Source of the DNA: Methylobacterium sp. R2-1
GTDB taxonomy: Bacteria; Pseudomonadota; Alphaproteobacteria; Rhizobiales; Beijerinckiaceae
Assembly: GCF_014191355.1 (NCBI RefSeq)
Contig: NZ_JACHWM010000019.1
Span: 1 to 64,000 of the forward strand
Reading direction: 5' to 3'
DNA length: 64,000 nucleotides
The notes beneath the pieces were generated by a model. The model ran no database searches and was not told where the DNA came from. It saw nothing but the letters and a program-made list of their open reading frames with translations. The translations under genes and the position numbers were made by a program. The stretch's first letter is position 1; each line of letters begins with the position of its first letter. Below are positions 15,692 to 24,472 of this stretch, piece after piece.

Positions 15692-16204
15692 TTACAGCTT
15701 CGCGTCGGCGAAGCGGCGGAACGCCTCCAGCGTCTCGGCGCTCACATGGTGCTCAATGCCCTCCGCATCGCGACGCGCCGTCTCGGCGCTGACGCCCACG
15801 GCACGCAGGAAGCGCTCGACGATGCGGTGGCGCTCCCGCGACTGCTCGGCCAGCGCCTGTCCCGCCGCGGTGAGAAACACGCCGCGATAAGGCCGCTGCT
15901 GCACGAGACCGTCCTCGGCGAGCCGCTTGAGCATCTTGGCGACCGTCGGCTGGGCCACGCCGAGGCGAGCGGCGATATCGACCTGCCGCGCCTCGCCGCC
16001 GTCGCCGATCAGGTCGGCGATCAGCTCGACGTAATCCTCCACGAGTTCGAGACGGCGCGCCTCGCGGGCTTGGCGGAAGCTCTCGACATGAACCTCCGCG
16101 TCGACGAGCGGCCTATCGAGCGGCGCCTCCGCGCCCGCACGGTGCGGCTCCGATGCCGGCTTCTGCCCCATCTCTCGCCCCATATCTCCCGATGCGTCCT
16201 GCAT
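15692..16204 (-). CDS. mntR: manganese-responsive DtxR-family regulator MntR (170 aa)
   Basis: The winged helix lies at about residues 55-115 (ADLIGDGGEARQVDIAARLG, then VAQPTVAKMLKRLAEDGLVQ). The dimerisation and metal domain has AEGIEHHVSAETL, where E-x-x-H-H corresponds to the MntR metal ligands. The C-terminal SH3-like domain of iron-type DtxR is absent, which fits MntR. The first 35 residues are a non-conserved extension. It is divergent from mntH, and the palindrome at 16424-16441 is the likely operator. It should repress mntH when Mn(II) is sufficient. Confidence 0.9.
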   Translation of the reverse strand: MQDASGDMGREMGQKPASEPHRAGAEAPLDRPLVDAEVHVESFRQAREARRLELVEDYVELIADLIGDGGEARQVDIAARLGVAQPTVAKMLKRLAEDGLVQQRPYRGVFLTAAGQALAEQSRERHRIVERFLRAVGVSAETARRDAEGIEHHVSAETLEAFRRFADAKL

Positions 16205-16423
16205 GAGGCGGCGGGCTCCTCCGTTCCTGGGCGCGGCCTGACCGGCCCGCGCCTCACATGGTCGAATCGTCGTTCACGAAACGCCCGGCGCGCGGGCCAC
16301 GCTCCGGCGTGGGCAGCCGATCCGCCGGGTGTCACGTGCCGTTCGTACCGCCCTGTTTAACCTATGCGCCCCAGGGGCGGGAACCCGGTCGCAGGTCCTC
16401 TTGATCCCAGCTTCGGCATAGCT

Positions 16424-16441
16424 TTATAGCTGAAGCTATAA
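16424..16441. promoter_or_regulatory. 18-bp palindrome, candidate MntR operator
   Basis: TTATAGCT-GA-AGCTATAA is a perfect 8-bp inverted repeat with a two-base centre. An extra half-site ATAGCT lies just upstream (16419-16424 region). It sits between mntR and mntH, 120 bp from the mntH start, in otherwise GC-rich DNA. Position and symmetry support an operator serving mntH and possibly mntR. Confidence 0.6.
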
Positions 16442-16560
16442 GGCCGTCTCGTCCAGCCGAGCGCGGATGGGGCGGCCAGCCCTCCTGCGTCGCACCGCCC
16501 GTCAGCCCTCCTGTCGGAGCGATGGGCTGCGGCAGGGGGAAACGGACGCCTCGATTGCGA

Positions 16561-17907
16561 ATGGAAGCGGTAATGGATCAGGTTCGGCCGGCCCCGCCCG
16601 GACAGGCCTCCGCAGAGCCGAGCCTCGGCGCGCTCAATGGCAGCGTGCCGGTGCGGGTGGGCGGCCCCTGGCTGTGGCGGCTCTTCGCCTTCCTCGGGCC
16701 GGGCTACATGGTCTCGGTCGGCTACATGGATCCGGGCAACTGGGCCACCGACATCGCCGGCGGCGCCCAGTTCGGCTACACGCTGCTCTCCGTCATCCTG
16801 CTCTCGAACCTGATGGCGATCGTGCTGCAGGCACTCGCCGCGCGGCTCGGCATCGCCACCGGCCTCGACCTCGCCCAAGCCTGCCGCGAGCGGACCTCGC
16901 GGCCCGTCTCCATCGCCCTGTGGCTGATCTGCGAGGCGGCGATCATCGCCTGCGACCTCGCCGAGGTGATCGGCACGGCGATCGCCCTCAAGCTGCTGTT
17001 CGGCATCCCGCTCACCCTCGGCGCCATCATCACCGCGCTCGACGTGTTCGTGGTGCTGCTGCTCCTGCGCCGGGGCTTCCGGGCGCTGGAAGCCTTCGTG
17101 ATCGGCCTCCTGACGATCATCTTCGTCTGCTTCGGCCTGCAGATCGCGATGGCCGCGCCTCCGATCCAGGCGGTGCTCGGCGGCTTCGTGCCGTCGCGGG
17201 AGATCGTGACCAACCCGGCCGCGCTCTACATCGCCATCGGCATCATCGGCGCGACCGTGATGCCGCACAACCTCTACCTCCACTCCTCGATCGTGCAGAC
17301 GCGGGCCTATCCCCGCACGGAAGCAGGCCGGCGCGAGGCCCTGCGCTTCGCCGTCACCGACTCGACGGTGGCGCTGATGCTCGCTTTGTTCGTCAATGCC
17401 GCGATCCTGATCATGGCCGCGTCCGTGTTCCACGCGGGCGGGCGCACCGATGTCGAGGAGATCGAGCAGGCCTACGAGTTGCTCTCGCCGTTGCTCGGCG
17501 TCGGGCTCGCCTCGACCCTGTTCGCCGTGGCGCTTCTGGCCTCGGGCCTCAACTCGACAGTCACGGCCACGCTCGCCGGCCAGATCGTCATGGAAGGTTT
17601 TCTGCGGCTGCGCCTGCCGAATTGGGCACGGCGCCTCGTGACGCGGGGCATCGCCATCGTCCCCGTGGTGATCGTCACCGCCGTCTACGGCGAGCAGGGC
17701 ACCGCCCGGCTCCTCGTGCTGAGTCAGGTCGTGCTCTCGATGCAGTTGCCCTTCGCGGTGATTCCGCTGGTGCGCTTCGTCTCCGACCGGCAACTGATGG
17801 GCGCCTTCGTGATCCCGGTCTGGCTGAAGGCACTGTCCTGGGTCATCGCCGGCATCATCGTGGTGCTGAACGTGAAGCTGTTGGTCGATACCCTGACTGG
17901 TGGTTGA
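16561..17907 (+). CDS. mntH: NRAMP manganese/divalent cation:proton symporter MntH (448 aa)
   Basis: This multi-pass inner-membrane protein carries the NRAMP TM1 metal-site motif DPGN (GYMDPGNWATD, about residues 55-65) and the TM6 motif MPHN (ATVMPHNLYLHS). Eleven hydrophobic segments are evident, the usual number. It imports Mn(II), and perhaps Fe(II), with protons. The start is ATG 16561 or ATG 16573; the family does not decide between them. The neighbouring divergent mntR and the palindrome between them indicate Mn-dependent repression. Confidence 0.95.
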   Translation: MEAVMDQVRPAPPGQASAEPSLGALNGSVPVRVGGPWLWRLFAFLGPGYMVSVGYMDPGNWATDIAGGAQFGYTLLSVILLSNLMAIVLQALAARLGIATGLDLAQACRERTSRPVSIALWLICEAAIIACDLAEVIGTAIALKLLFGIPLTLGAIITALDVFVVLLLLRRGFRALEAFVIGLLTIIFVCFGLQIAMAAPPIQAVLGGFVPSREIVTNPAALYIAIGIIGATVMPHNLYLHSSIVQTRAYPRTEAGRREALRFAVTDSTVALMLALFVNAAILIMAASVFHAGGRTDVEEIEQAYELLSPLLGVGLASTLFAVALLASGLNSTVTATLAGQIVMEGFLRLRLPNWARRLVTRGIAIVPVVIVTAVYGEQGTARLLVLSQVVLSMQLPFAVIPLVRFVSDRQLMGAFVIPVWLKALSWVIAGIIVVLNVKLLVDTLTGG

Positions 17908-17934
17908 GTGGGCCTCATTGTTCTCCGAAGCAAG

Positions 17935-18573
17935 ATGATGCTGGAAGCCTCCATCCTCCGAAGAATTGAGACCGCCTTCGGCCACGATCGGGGCTTTCCT
18001 CAGCCGACATTCTACGCGTTCGCGAACGCACTACGATTCGATCTCGGAGGTGATGTGGAAGCGGTAGGGACACGCTTCCTTCAGGCTTTCGACCGGGCGA
18101 GAGCAATCGCGCGCGCCCTGTTCGCCAACTCAGGAATGCTCACCGCTGTCGCCCCACATTACGGCTATGATTGGCCGGCACGGCACAGGGCGCGGTGGCA
18201 GGACACCCTGAATGAACTCGGCTTCACGATGCCGTTCGATGGATGCGACCGGACGCGAGCGGACGATGACCCAGAACTCTTCTGCGACTGGTACTCGGCC
18301 GATTTCGGCAATGATCTGGTGCTGATTGATGCCTTGCTGTGGGCGAACATCGCTCGCGAGCTCGGTGTCACACCGAAGGCCCGCTGGCTCCCTCGCGTTT
18401 TCATCGTTGATTTCGAGCGCCGCCTGATCCTGTTCGCTTACGATGATCGAGGTATGGATGTAATCGCGATGGCTCGCGAGCCGCTCCAGCCGATCTACGA
18501 TCAATTCGGCGATTGGCTGCTCGACTATGACCGCGCCAGGATGGACGAGCGTTTCGCCGCCCGCGTTGACTGA
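17935..18573 (+). CDS. DUF3885-type protein (212 aa)
   Basis: The protein has ALRFDLGG, RFLQAFDRARAIARALF, then RVFIVDFERRLILFAYDDRG, MDVIAMAREPLQPIYDQFGD and WLLDYDRARMDERF, the block order I associate with DUF3885 proteins. It is soluble and cytosolic with no signal. The start ATG 17935 is one of two adjacent ATGs; GTG 17908 directly after the mntH stop is an alternative. It may be read through from mntH. The biological role of the family is not known. Confidence 0.7.
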   Translation: MMLEASILRRIETAFGHDRGFPQPTFYAFANALRFDLGGDVEAVGTRFLQAFDRARAIARALFANSGMLTAVAPHYGYDWPARHRARWQDTLNELGFTMPFDGCDRTRADDDPELFCDWYSADFGNDLVLIDALLWANIARELGVTPKARWLPRVFIVDFERRLILFAYDDRGMDVIAMAREPLQPIYDQFGDWLLDYDRARMDERFAARVD

Positions 18574-18600
18574 GCACCCCGGCGCGCCGGCCCGATCACG

Positions 18601-19494
18601 TCACGCATCGGCGGCGCGCAGATGCGCCACGAAATCCTGCGCGAAGGGCGGCAAGGCCGCCAAGTCGCGCAGGCAGAGCTTGAGATCACGCGCGGCCCAA
18701 GGGTCTTCCAGGGGCACGAGGGCGATCCCCATCGTGCGCCAGGCCCGCCGTGCCGTGGTCTCCGGCACGATGCCGAGGCCGACGCCGCACTCGACGAGAC
18801 GGCAGACCGCGTCGAAGCTGCGCAACTGCACCCGCAGCCGCATCGGCCGGCCGATGCGGGAGGCCTTGTCGGCGAGGAAGCGCGTCAGCGCGCTCGGCCG
18901 GTCGAGGCCGACGAGGTCGTGCTCCAGCACCTCGGCGAAGCCGACGCTTGCGCGGCGGGCCAGCGCGTGGCCGGCGGCGACCACCACGACGAAGCGGTCG
19001 TGGCGGAAGGGGAAGGTCTGGAGCGTGCCGGTATCGACGGTGCCCGCGACGATGCCGAGATCGGCCGCCCCGTCGGCCACCATCCCGACGATCTCGTCGG
19101 AGGTGCGCTCCTCGATATCGACGCTGACCCCCGTATGGAGCGCGAGGTAGGCGGAGAGCGCCTCGGGCAGGAATTCGGTGAGCGCGTTAGTGTTCGACAG
19201 GACCCGGAGCTGGCCAACGGCGCCGCCCGCGAAGACCGACAGATCGACCTGCAGTCGCTCGATCTGCGCCAAGATCTCGCGGGCATGGGCCAACAGGGCG
19301 CGGCCGGCAGGCGTCGGCGTCACCCCCTGACGTCCGCGCAGCAGCAGTGCGGCGCCGAGCGAGTCCTCCATCGCCCGCACCCGCGCTGAGGCGGCGGCCA
19401 ACGCGAGGTTCGCCCGTTCCGCCCCGTGGGTGATCGAGCCCGCCTCGACCACGTGGCGGAACAGGTTCAGGTCGACGAGATCAAAGCGCATCAT
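18601..19494 (-). CDS. LysR-family transcriptional regulator (297 aa)
   Basis: The N-terminal HTH is canonical (LNLFRHVVEAGSITHGAERA, then NLALAAASARVRAMEDSLGA, then LLLRGRQGVTPTPAG). Residues 90-295 form a LysR substrate-binding domain. It is divergently transcribed from an SLC13-type permease gene, with a dyad (19631-19651) between them, so that transporter is the natural target. The effector is probably the transported anion, which is an inference. It is convergent with the DUF3885 gene. Confidence 0.92.
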   Translation of the reverse strand: MMRFDLVDLNLFRHVVEAGSITHGAERANLALAAASARVRAMEDSLGAALLLRGRQGVTPTPAGRALLAHAREILAQIERLQVDLSVFAGGAVGQLRVLSNTNALTEFLPEALSAYLALHTGVSVDIEERTSDEIVGMVADGAADLGIVAGTVDTGTLQTFPFRHDRFVVVVAAGHALARRASVGFAEVLEHDLVGLDRPSALTRFLADKASRIGRPMRLRVQLRSFDAVCRLVECGVGLGIVPETTARRAWRTMGIALVPLEDPWAARDLKLCLRDLAALPPFAQDFVAHLRAADA

Positions 19495-19630
19495 GACTGT
19501 GGCCGGGTCGGGCTATGGGCTTCGCATTCGCGCGCGGCGGAGCCAAGCCCCATCGCGCAGGCGTTCACGTCAGCGTGAGCACGTTATCAGCCTTCGCGGT
19601 TGACGAAGGACGCCCCCACGAAAGCCGAAT

Positions 19631-19651
19631 TGCGAACGGTTCCAATTCGCA
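19631..19651. promoter_or_regulatory. LysR-type dyad TGCGAA-N9-TTCGCA
   Basis: Six-base arms are separated by nine bases, a LysR-box-like spacing. The site lies in the divergent intergenic region, 14 bp upstream of the probable permease start and 137 bp from the regulator start. Its closeness to the permease ATG suggests control of that promoter or translation start region. Confidence 0.45.
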
Positions 19652-19664
19652 GTTGAACCGCGCC

Positions 19665-20990
19665 ATGAGTGCCGCAGCCACCAGCATTTTCGGAGGACAG
19701 GGCACGGTCGTTGCGACGGGCGGCCTGCTCGTGCTGTGCATGGGGCTGTGGGCAACCGGCTTCGTGGCCGAGATCGTCACAGCGCTGATGTTCTTCGCCC
19801 TCGCGATGCTGCTCAAGCTCGCCCCGGCGCAGACGGTGTTTTCGGGATTTGCCTCCTCCGCCTTTTGGCTGGTGACGAGCGGCATGGTGGTCGGGCTCGC
19901 CATGAACCGGACGGGGCTGGGCGACCGGCTCGCGCGCAGGCTGGCAGGGCGGCTGCCCGCCTCCTATCCAGGGTTCATAGCGGGCCTCGTCGCCTTTTCC
20001 TTCGCGCTCGCCTTCGTGATGCCGTCCAATCTCGGCCGCATCGCCTTGATGGTGCCGGTGGTGATCGCCCTGTGCGACGCCTTCGGGCTGGAGGCCGGGC
20101 GTCCGGGCCGGACGGGAGCGCTGCTCGCCTTCGGCATCGCCACGCCGATGCTCTCGGCGGCGATCCTGCCCGCTAATGTGCCGAACCTCGTCATGGCCGG
20201 CACCGCCGAGACGCTGTTCAACATCCATCTCAGCTATCTGCCCTATCTCTTTCTGCACGCTCCGGTTCTCGGCTTCATCAAGGGCGCGCTGCTCGTCGCC
20301 TGCACGATTCTGATCTTCCCCGACCGCCTCGACGGGAAGCGGCCCGAACTGCCGCCGCTGCCTCCGTTGTCGGGTGAGGAGCGGCGCCTCTCGATAATCC
20401 TCGCGGTGATGCTGGCCCTCTGGCTGAGCGATGGCTGGCACGGCATCCCGCCGGCCTGGATCGGTCTCGCGGCGGCGGTGATCTGTCTGCTTCCGGGCGT
20501 CGGCGTCCTGCCGTCAGCGCGGTTCGGCGAGATCCCGTTGCGGACGTGCTTCTACGTCGCCGCCCTGTTCGGGCTGACGGCCGTGATCAACGAGAGCGGT
20601 CTCGGGGCCGATCTCGGCCACGCACTCCTCTCGGTCGCCCCGCTGGAACCGGGCGCACCTGCCAAGAACTTCGCGACCCTGGTCGGCTTATCGATCGGCT
20701 TCCTGTTCACCACCACCGCCAACGGCGCGCCCGCTCTCTACACGGCGCTGGCGGAGGAGTTCTCGCGGGCGAGCGGCTTCGACCTGTTGAGCGTGCTGAT
20801 GGTGCAAGTCGTCGGCTACTCGACGCTGTTCCTGCCCTATCAGGCACCGCCGATCATGATGACCATGGATCTCGGCCGCCTGTCGCTGGCCGACGCGACC
20901 CGGCTCACGCTGGCCACGGGTGTCGCGTCGCTCCTGGTCGCGACCCCGTTCGCCTACCTCTGGTTCCGACTGATCGGGCGGCTCGCGTGA
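19665..20990 (+). CDS. SLC13/DASS-family anion permease (441 aa)
   Basis: The inner-membrane transporter has about eleven hydrophobic segments. Two inverted half-motifs typical of the divalent anion:sodium symporter fold are visible, FVMPSNLGRIALMVPVV in the first half and FLFTTTANGAPALYTAL in the second. A central hydrophilic loop carries PPLPPLSGEERR. The substrate (dicarboxylate, sulfate or other) cannot be told from sequence. ATG 19665 (MSAAATSIFGG) is preferred to the upstream extension from 19515, which is not protein-like and covers the dyad. It is divergent from a LysR gene. Confidence 0.85.
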   Translation: MSAAATSIFGGQGTVVATGGLLVLCMGLWATGFVAEIVTALMFFALAMLLKLAPAQTVFSGFASSAFWLVTSGMVVGLAMNRTGLGDRLARRLAGRLPASYPGFIAGLVAFSFALAFVMPSNLGRIALMVPVVIALCDAFGLEAGRPGRTGALLAFGIATPMLSAAILPANVPNLVMAGTAETLFNIHLSYLPYLFLHAPVLGFIKGALLVACTILIFPDRLDGKRPELPPLPPLSGEERRLSIILAVMLALWLSDGWHGIPPAWIGLAAAVICLLPGVGVLPSARFGEIPLRTCFYVAALFGLTAVINESGLGADLGHALLSVAPLEPGAPAKNFATLVGLSIGFLFTTTANGAPALYTALAEEFSRASGFDLLSVLMVQVVGYSTLFLPYQAPPIMMTMDLGRLSLADATRLTLATGVASLLVATPFAYLWFRLIGRLA

Positions 20991-21130
20991 GGGATGCCCG
21001 TGAGACAGATCCGCGCGATCGTCAGCTTGACCAATGCTGCGCTGCAGCACCGCCATTGCCGGCCGGATCTGACCGCCCTAACCCTTCCCTGGAATTTATC
21101 CAGTCTTCGACGCGAGGATCGTGAGCCGCG

Positions 21131-21532
21131 ATGAACCCTACCGTCAGACCTACGGTCGCCCAGCCGCTCTCGCCCCATCTCCAGATCTACCGCTGGACTT
21201 GGACCATGGCGATGTCGGTGTTCCACCGCATCACCGGCACGGCGCTCTACGGCGGCACCTTCCTCGTCGCGGTGTGGCTGGTGGCGCTCGCCTCCGGTCC
21301 GCGCGCCTACGATACGGTGGCGTGGTTCTTCGGCTCGCTGATCGGACGCGCGATCCTGTTCGCCTACACCTGGGTGCTGATGCACCATATGCTCGGCGGC
21401 ATCCGTCACTTCATCTGGGACGCGGGCTACGGCTTCGATCGCGACCGCCGCCTGGGCCTCGCCCGCGCGACGCTGATCGGCTCCATTACCCTGACCGTCG
21501 TGATCTGGGCGATCGCCCTGCTCGTGCGCTGA
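21131..21532 (+). CDS. sdhC: succinate dehydrogenase cytochrome b556 subunit SdhC (133 aa)
   Basis: This is the membrane anchor and haem b subunit of complex II. It has SPHLQIYRWTWTMAMSVFHR, which contains the S-x-x-x-R/H-I-T-G quinone-site region, three membrane helices, and the haem-ligand segment LMHHMLGGIRHFIWD in helix 2. The length is normal. It is the first gene of sdhC-sdhD-sdhA-x-sdhB, with 10 bp to sdhD. The 140-bp leader from the upstream permease should hold the promoter. Confidence 0.95.
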   Translation: MNPTVRPTVAQPLSPHLQIYRWTWTMAMSVFHRITGTALYGGTFLVAVWLVALASGPRAYDTVAWFFGSLIGRAILFAYTWVLMHHMLGGIRHFIWDAGYGFDRDRRLGLARATLIGSITLTVVIWAIALLVR

Positions 21533-21542
21533 GAGGCTCGCC

Positions 21543-21962
21543 ATGTCTCAGGTCGACAATCGCCAGAACACCGCGCTCTCGATGCGCACGCCGCGCGCCC
21601 GGGTGAAAGGCCTCGGCGCCTCGGGCCACGGTGCCGGCCATTTCTGGCTGCAACGCCTGACCGGCGCCTCGAACGCGCTGCTGATGCTCGCCTTCGTCGT
21701 CATCATCGCGCTGATGGCCGGGCGGACCTATCCGCAGGCGGTCGCGCTGGTGTCGCACCCGCTGGTTGCGATCATCCTGATCCTGGCCGTGGTCTCGGTG
21801 ACCATCCACATGCGCCTGGGGATGCAGACGGTCATCGAGGACTACGTGCATAGCCACGGCCTCAAGTTCGCGGCGCTCATCGCCAACACCTTCTACGCGG
21901 TCGCGGTGGCCGCTGCCTGCCTCTACGCGATCATCCGCGTGAGCCTGGGCGGCCTCGCCTGA
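21543..21962 (+). CDS. sdhD: succinate dehydrogenase membrane anchor SdhD (139 aa)
   Basis: Three hydrophobic helices follow a 45-residue hydrophilic N-terminus typical of alphaproteobacterial SdhD. The motif HFWLQRLTGASNALLML and the haem-side segment IHMRLGMQTVIEDYVH are diagnostic. It pairs with SdhC to anchor SdhAB and reduce ubiquinone at the inner membrane. The gene is 10 bp from sdhC and 29 bp from sdhA. Confidence 0.95.
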   Translation: MSQVDNRQNTALSMRTPRARVKGLGASGHGAGHFWLQRLTGASNALLMLAFVVIIALMAGRTYPQAVALVSHPLVAIILILAVVSVTIHMRLGMQTVIEDYVHSHGLKFAALIANTFYAVAVAAACLYAIIRVSLGGLA

Positions 21963-21991
21963 TCGTCGTCACGGAACCAAGGACTCAAGCC

Positions 21992-23809
21992 ATGGCCTCC
22001 AACGGAACGAACGGCGGCGCCCCCGCCTACGCCATCATCGACCACACGTTCGACGTGGTGATCGTCGGCGCTGGCGGCGCGGGCCTGCGCGCCACGGTTG
22101 GCTGCTCCCAGGCCGGCCTGCGCACCGCCTGCATCACCAAGGTGTTCCCGACTCGCTCGCACACCGTGGCGGCGCAGGGCGGCATCTCGGCCTCGCTCGG
22201 CAATATGGGCCCGGACGACTGGCGCTGGCACATGTACGACACCGTGAAGGGATCGGACTGGCTCGGCGACCAGGACGCGATCGAGTACCTCGTGCGCAAC
22301 GCCCCTGCCGCCGTCTACGAGTTGGAGCATTGGGGCGTGCCCTTCTCCCGCACGGATGAGGGCAAGATCTACCAGCGGCCCTTCGGCGGCATGACCACCG
22401 ACTACGGCAAGGGCACCGCACAGCGCACATGCGCCGCGGCCGACCGCACCGGCCACGCCATGCTCCATACGCTCTACGGGCAGGCTGTGAAGAACAAGAC
22501 CCAGTTCTTCATCGAGTACTTCGCCCTCGACCTGATCATGGACGAGGACGGCCGCTGCCGCGGCGTGATGGCGATCGATCAGGCGACGGGCGAGATCCAC
22601 CGCTTCCGCGCCCAGCAGACCATCCTGGCCACCGGCGGCTACGGCCGCGCTTACTTCTCGGCGACCTCGGCGCATACCTGCACCGGCGACGGCAACGCCA
22701 TGGTGCTGCGCGCCGGCCTGCCGCTGCAGGACATGGAGTTCGTGCAGTTCCACCCGACCGGCATCTACGGCGCCGGATGCCTCATTACCGAGGGGGCGCG
22801 GGGCGAGGGCGGCTACCTGACGAACTCCGAGGGCGAGCGCTTCATGGAGCGCTACGCGCCCTCGGCCAAGGATCTCGCCTCGCGCGACGTGGTCTCGCGC
22901 TCGATGACCATGGAGATCCGCGACGGCCGCGGCGTGGGCAAGGACAAGGACCACATCTTCCTGCACCTCGACCACCTCGATCCGAAGATCCTGCACGAGC
23001 GCCTGCCGGGCATCTCGGAATCGGCGAAGATCTTTGCGGGCGTGGACGTGACCAAGGAGCCGATCCCGGTCCTGCCGACGGTCCACTACAACATGGGCGG
23101 CATCCCGACGAACTTCCACGGCGAGGTACTGACGCTGAAGAACGGCGACCCCGACACGGTGGTGCCGGGCCTGATGGCGCTGGGCGAGGCGGCCTGCGTC
23201 TCCGTCCACGGCGCCAACCGCCTCGGCTCGAACTCACTGATCGACCTCGTGGTGTTCGGCCGGGCCGCCGGCCTGCGCTGCGCCGACATCGTCGAGGCCA
23301 ATGCCCGCCAGCCGGAACTGCCCAAGGACTCGGCTGACAAGGCGCTCTCGCGCCTCGACCGCTTCCGCTGCGCCGACGGCGGCACGCCGACCGCGCAGTT
23401 GCGCGACCGGATGCAGCGGACGATGCAGAACAACTGCGCGGTCTTCCGCACCGGCGAGGTGCTGGAGGAGGGCAAGGGCCTGATCCACGAGGTCTGGCGC
23501 GGCGTCTCCGACATCGCGGTCACCGACCGCTCGCTGGTCTGGAACACCGACCTGCTCGAGACGCTCGAATTCGACAACCTGATCGGTCAGGCGGTCGTGA
23601 CCATGGAATCGGCGGTCAACCGCAAGGAGAGCCGCGGGGCCCACGCCCGCGAGGACTTCCCCGACCGCGACGACAAGGAGTGGATGAAGCACACCCTGGC
23701 GTGGCTCGACCCGTCCAAGCACGGCGTCGAGATCGATTACCGTCCGGTCCACACCTACACGATGTCGAACGACATCCAATACATCGAGCCGAAGGCGCGG
23801 GTGTACTGA
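21992..23809 (+). CDS. sdhA: succinate dehydrogenase flavoprotein SdhA (605 aa)
   Basis: This is the catalytic subunit of complex II and the TCA cycle. It has the FAD Rossmann motif VVIVGAGGAGLRA, the covalent flavin-His segment TRSHTVAAQGGI (His57), the substrate segment QFHPTGIYGAGCLITEGARG and the catalytic-Arg region HGANRLGSNSLIDLVVFGR. Length and ending (YIEPKARVY) are standard. It is translated after sdhD and is followed, unusually, by a small secreted-protein gene before sdhB. Confidence 0.98.
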   Translation: MASNGTNGGAPAYAIIDHTFDVVIVGAGGAGLRATVGCSQAGLRTACITKVFPTRSHTVAAQGGISASLGNMGPDDWRWHMYDTVKGSDWLGDQDAIEYLVRNAPAAVYELEHWGVPFSRTDEGKIYQRPFGGMTTDYGKGTAQRTCAAADRTGHAMLHTLYGQAVKNKTQFFIEYFALDLIMDEDGRCRGVMAIDQATGEIHRFRAQQTILATGGYGRAYFSATSAHTCTGDGNAMVLRAGLPLQDMEFVQFHPTGIYGAGCLITEGARGEGGYLTNSEGERFMERYAPSAKDLASRDVVSRSMTMEIRDGRGVGKDKDHIFLHLDHLDPKILHERLPGISESAKIFAGVDVTKEPIPVLPTVHYNMGGIPTNFHGEVLTLKNGDPDTVVPGLMALGEAACVSVHGANRLGSNSLIDLVVFGRAAGLRCADIVEANARQPELPKDSADKALSRLDRFRCADGGTPTAQLRDRMQRTMQNNCAVFRTGEVLEEGKGLIHEVWRGVSDIAVTDRSLVWNTDLLETLEFDNLIGQAVVTMESAVNRKESRGAHAREDFPDRDDKEWMKHTLAWLDPSKHGVEIDYRPVHTYTMSNDIQYIEPKARVY

Positions 23810-23855
23810 TGCAGCGCCCAGCGGCCAGGCCCTGGGACGGGAGGCTCTGCGGACG

Positions 23856-24416
23856 ATGATCCCGGCCTCGCACCCGATCGCCCGCGCCGTCCTGTGCGCA
23901 GCGGCAGCGCTTCTGATGACTCTGCCGGCGGCGGCGCGGGGACCAGACTTCGACTTCCCGGCAGAGGTCGCCGGGTTCGCGCGCGGCCCCCGCACGGATT
24001 ACGAGGCCCGTGCGCCGGGGCTCGGCTACTCCGTCGTCTACACGAACGGCCGCTGGAAGGCGGATATCTACGTCTACGATGCCGGTGTGGCGAACATCCC
24101 CGACGGAGCGTCCTCATCCGCCGTCACCGGGCAGCTCGCGCAGGCGGCCGGGGACATCCGGGCGGCAGTGGCGCAGGGCGTCTACCGCGGCAGCGAGGAT
24201 CGCGGCGCGGTGCGCGTGCCGGGGGAGGCGGGCGCCAAGCTGACCTGCCGTGCCTTCACCATCGACCACCCGGCCCTCGGCGCCACCGAGAGCCTGCTCT
24301 GCCTCACCGGCCTGCGGGGCCAATTCGTAAAATTCCGCCTATCCGGCCCGGCCGCGAAGCAGCCGACGAAGGCGGAAGCCGAACGGTTCATGACCGGCTG
24401 GCTCGGTCGGCAATAG
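23856..24416 (+). CDS. secreted hypothetical protein inside the sdh operon (186 aa)
   Basis: Residues 1-28 form a signal peptide (AVLCAAAALLMTLPAAARG). The mature protein is soluble, with DFDFPAEVAGFARG, YEARAPGLGYSVVYTNGRWK, ADIYVYDAGVANIPDG, and a pair of Cys at about residues 129 and 149 that may form a disulfide. It lies between sdhA (46 bp) and sdhB (56 bp) on the same strand, so it is almost surely co-transcribed. No complex II assembly motif is seen, and SdhE-like features are absent. The function is unknown. Confidence 0.75.
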   Translation: MIPASHPIARAVLCAAAALLMTLPAAARGPDFDFPAEVAGFARGPRTDYEARAPGLGYSVVYTNGRWKADIYVYDAGVANIPDGASSSAVTGQLAQAAGDIRAAVAQGVYRGSEDRGAVRVPGEAGAKLTCRAFTIDHPALGATESLLCLTGLRGQFVKFRLSGPAAKQPTKAEAERFMTGWLGRQ

Positions 24417-24472
24417 GTATCTCTCAAGCTCGGAGCGCGCCTCACGGCCGCCGCACCTCAAAGGCACAGGAC

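Noticed and set aside
16357..17985. 542-codon minus-strand open frame rich in His/Asp/Arg
   Set aside because: It is antisense to mntH, whose NRAMP motifs are unmistakable.
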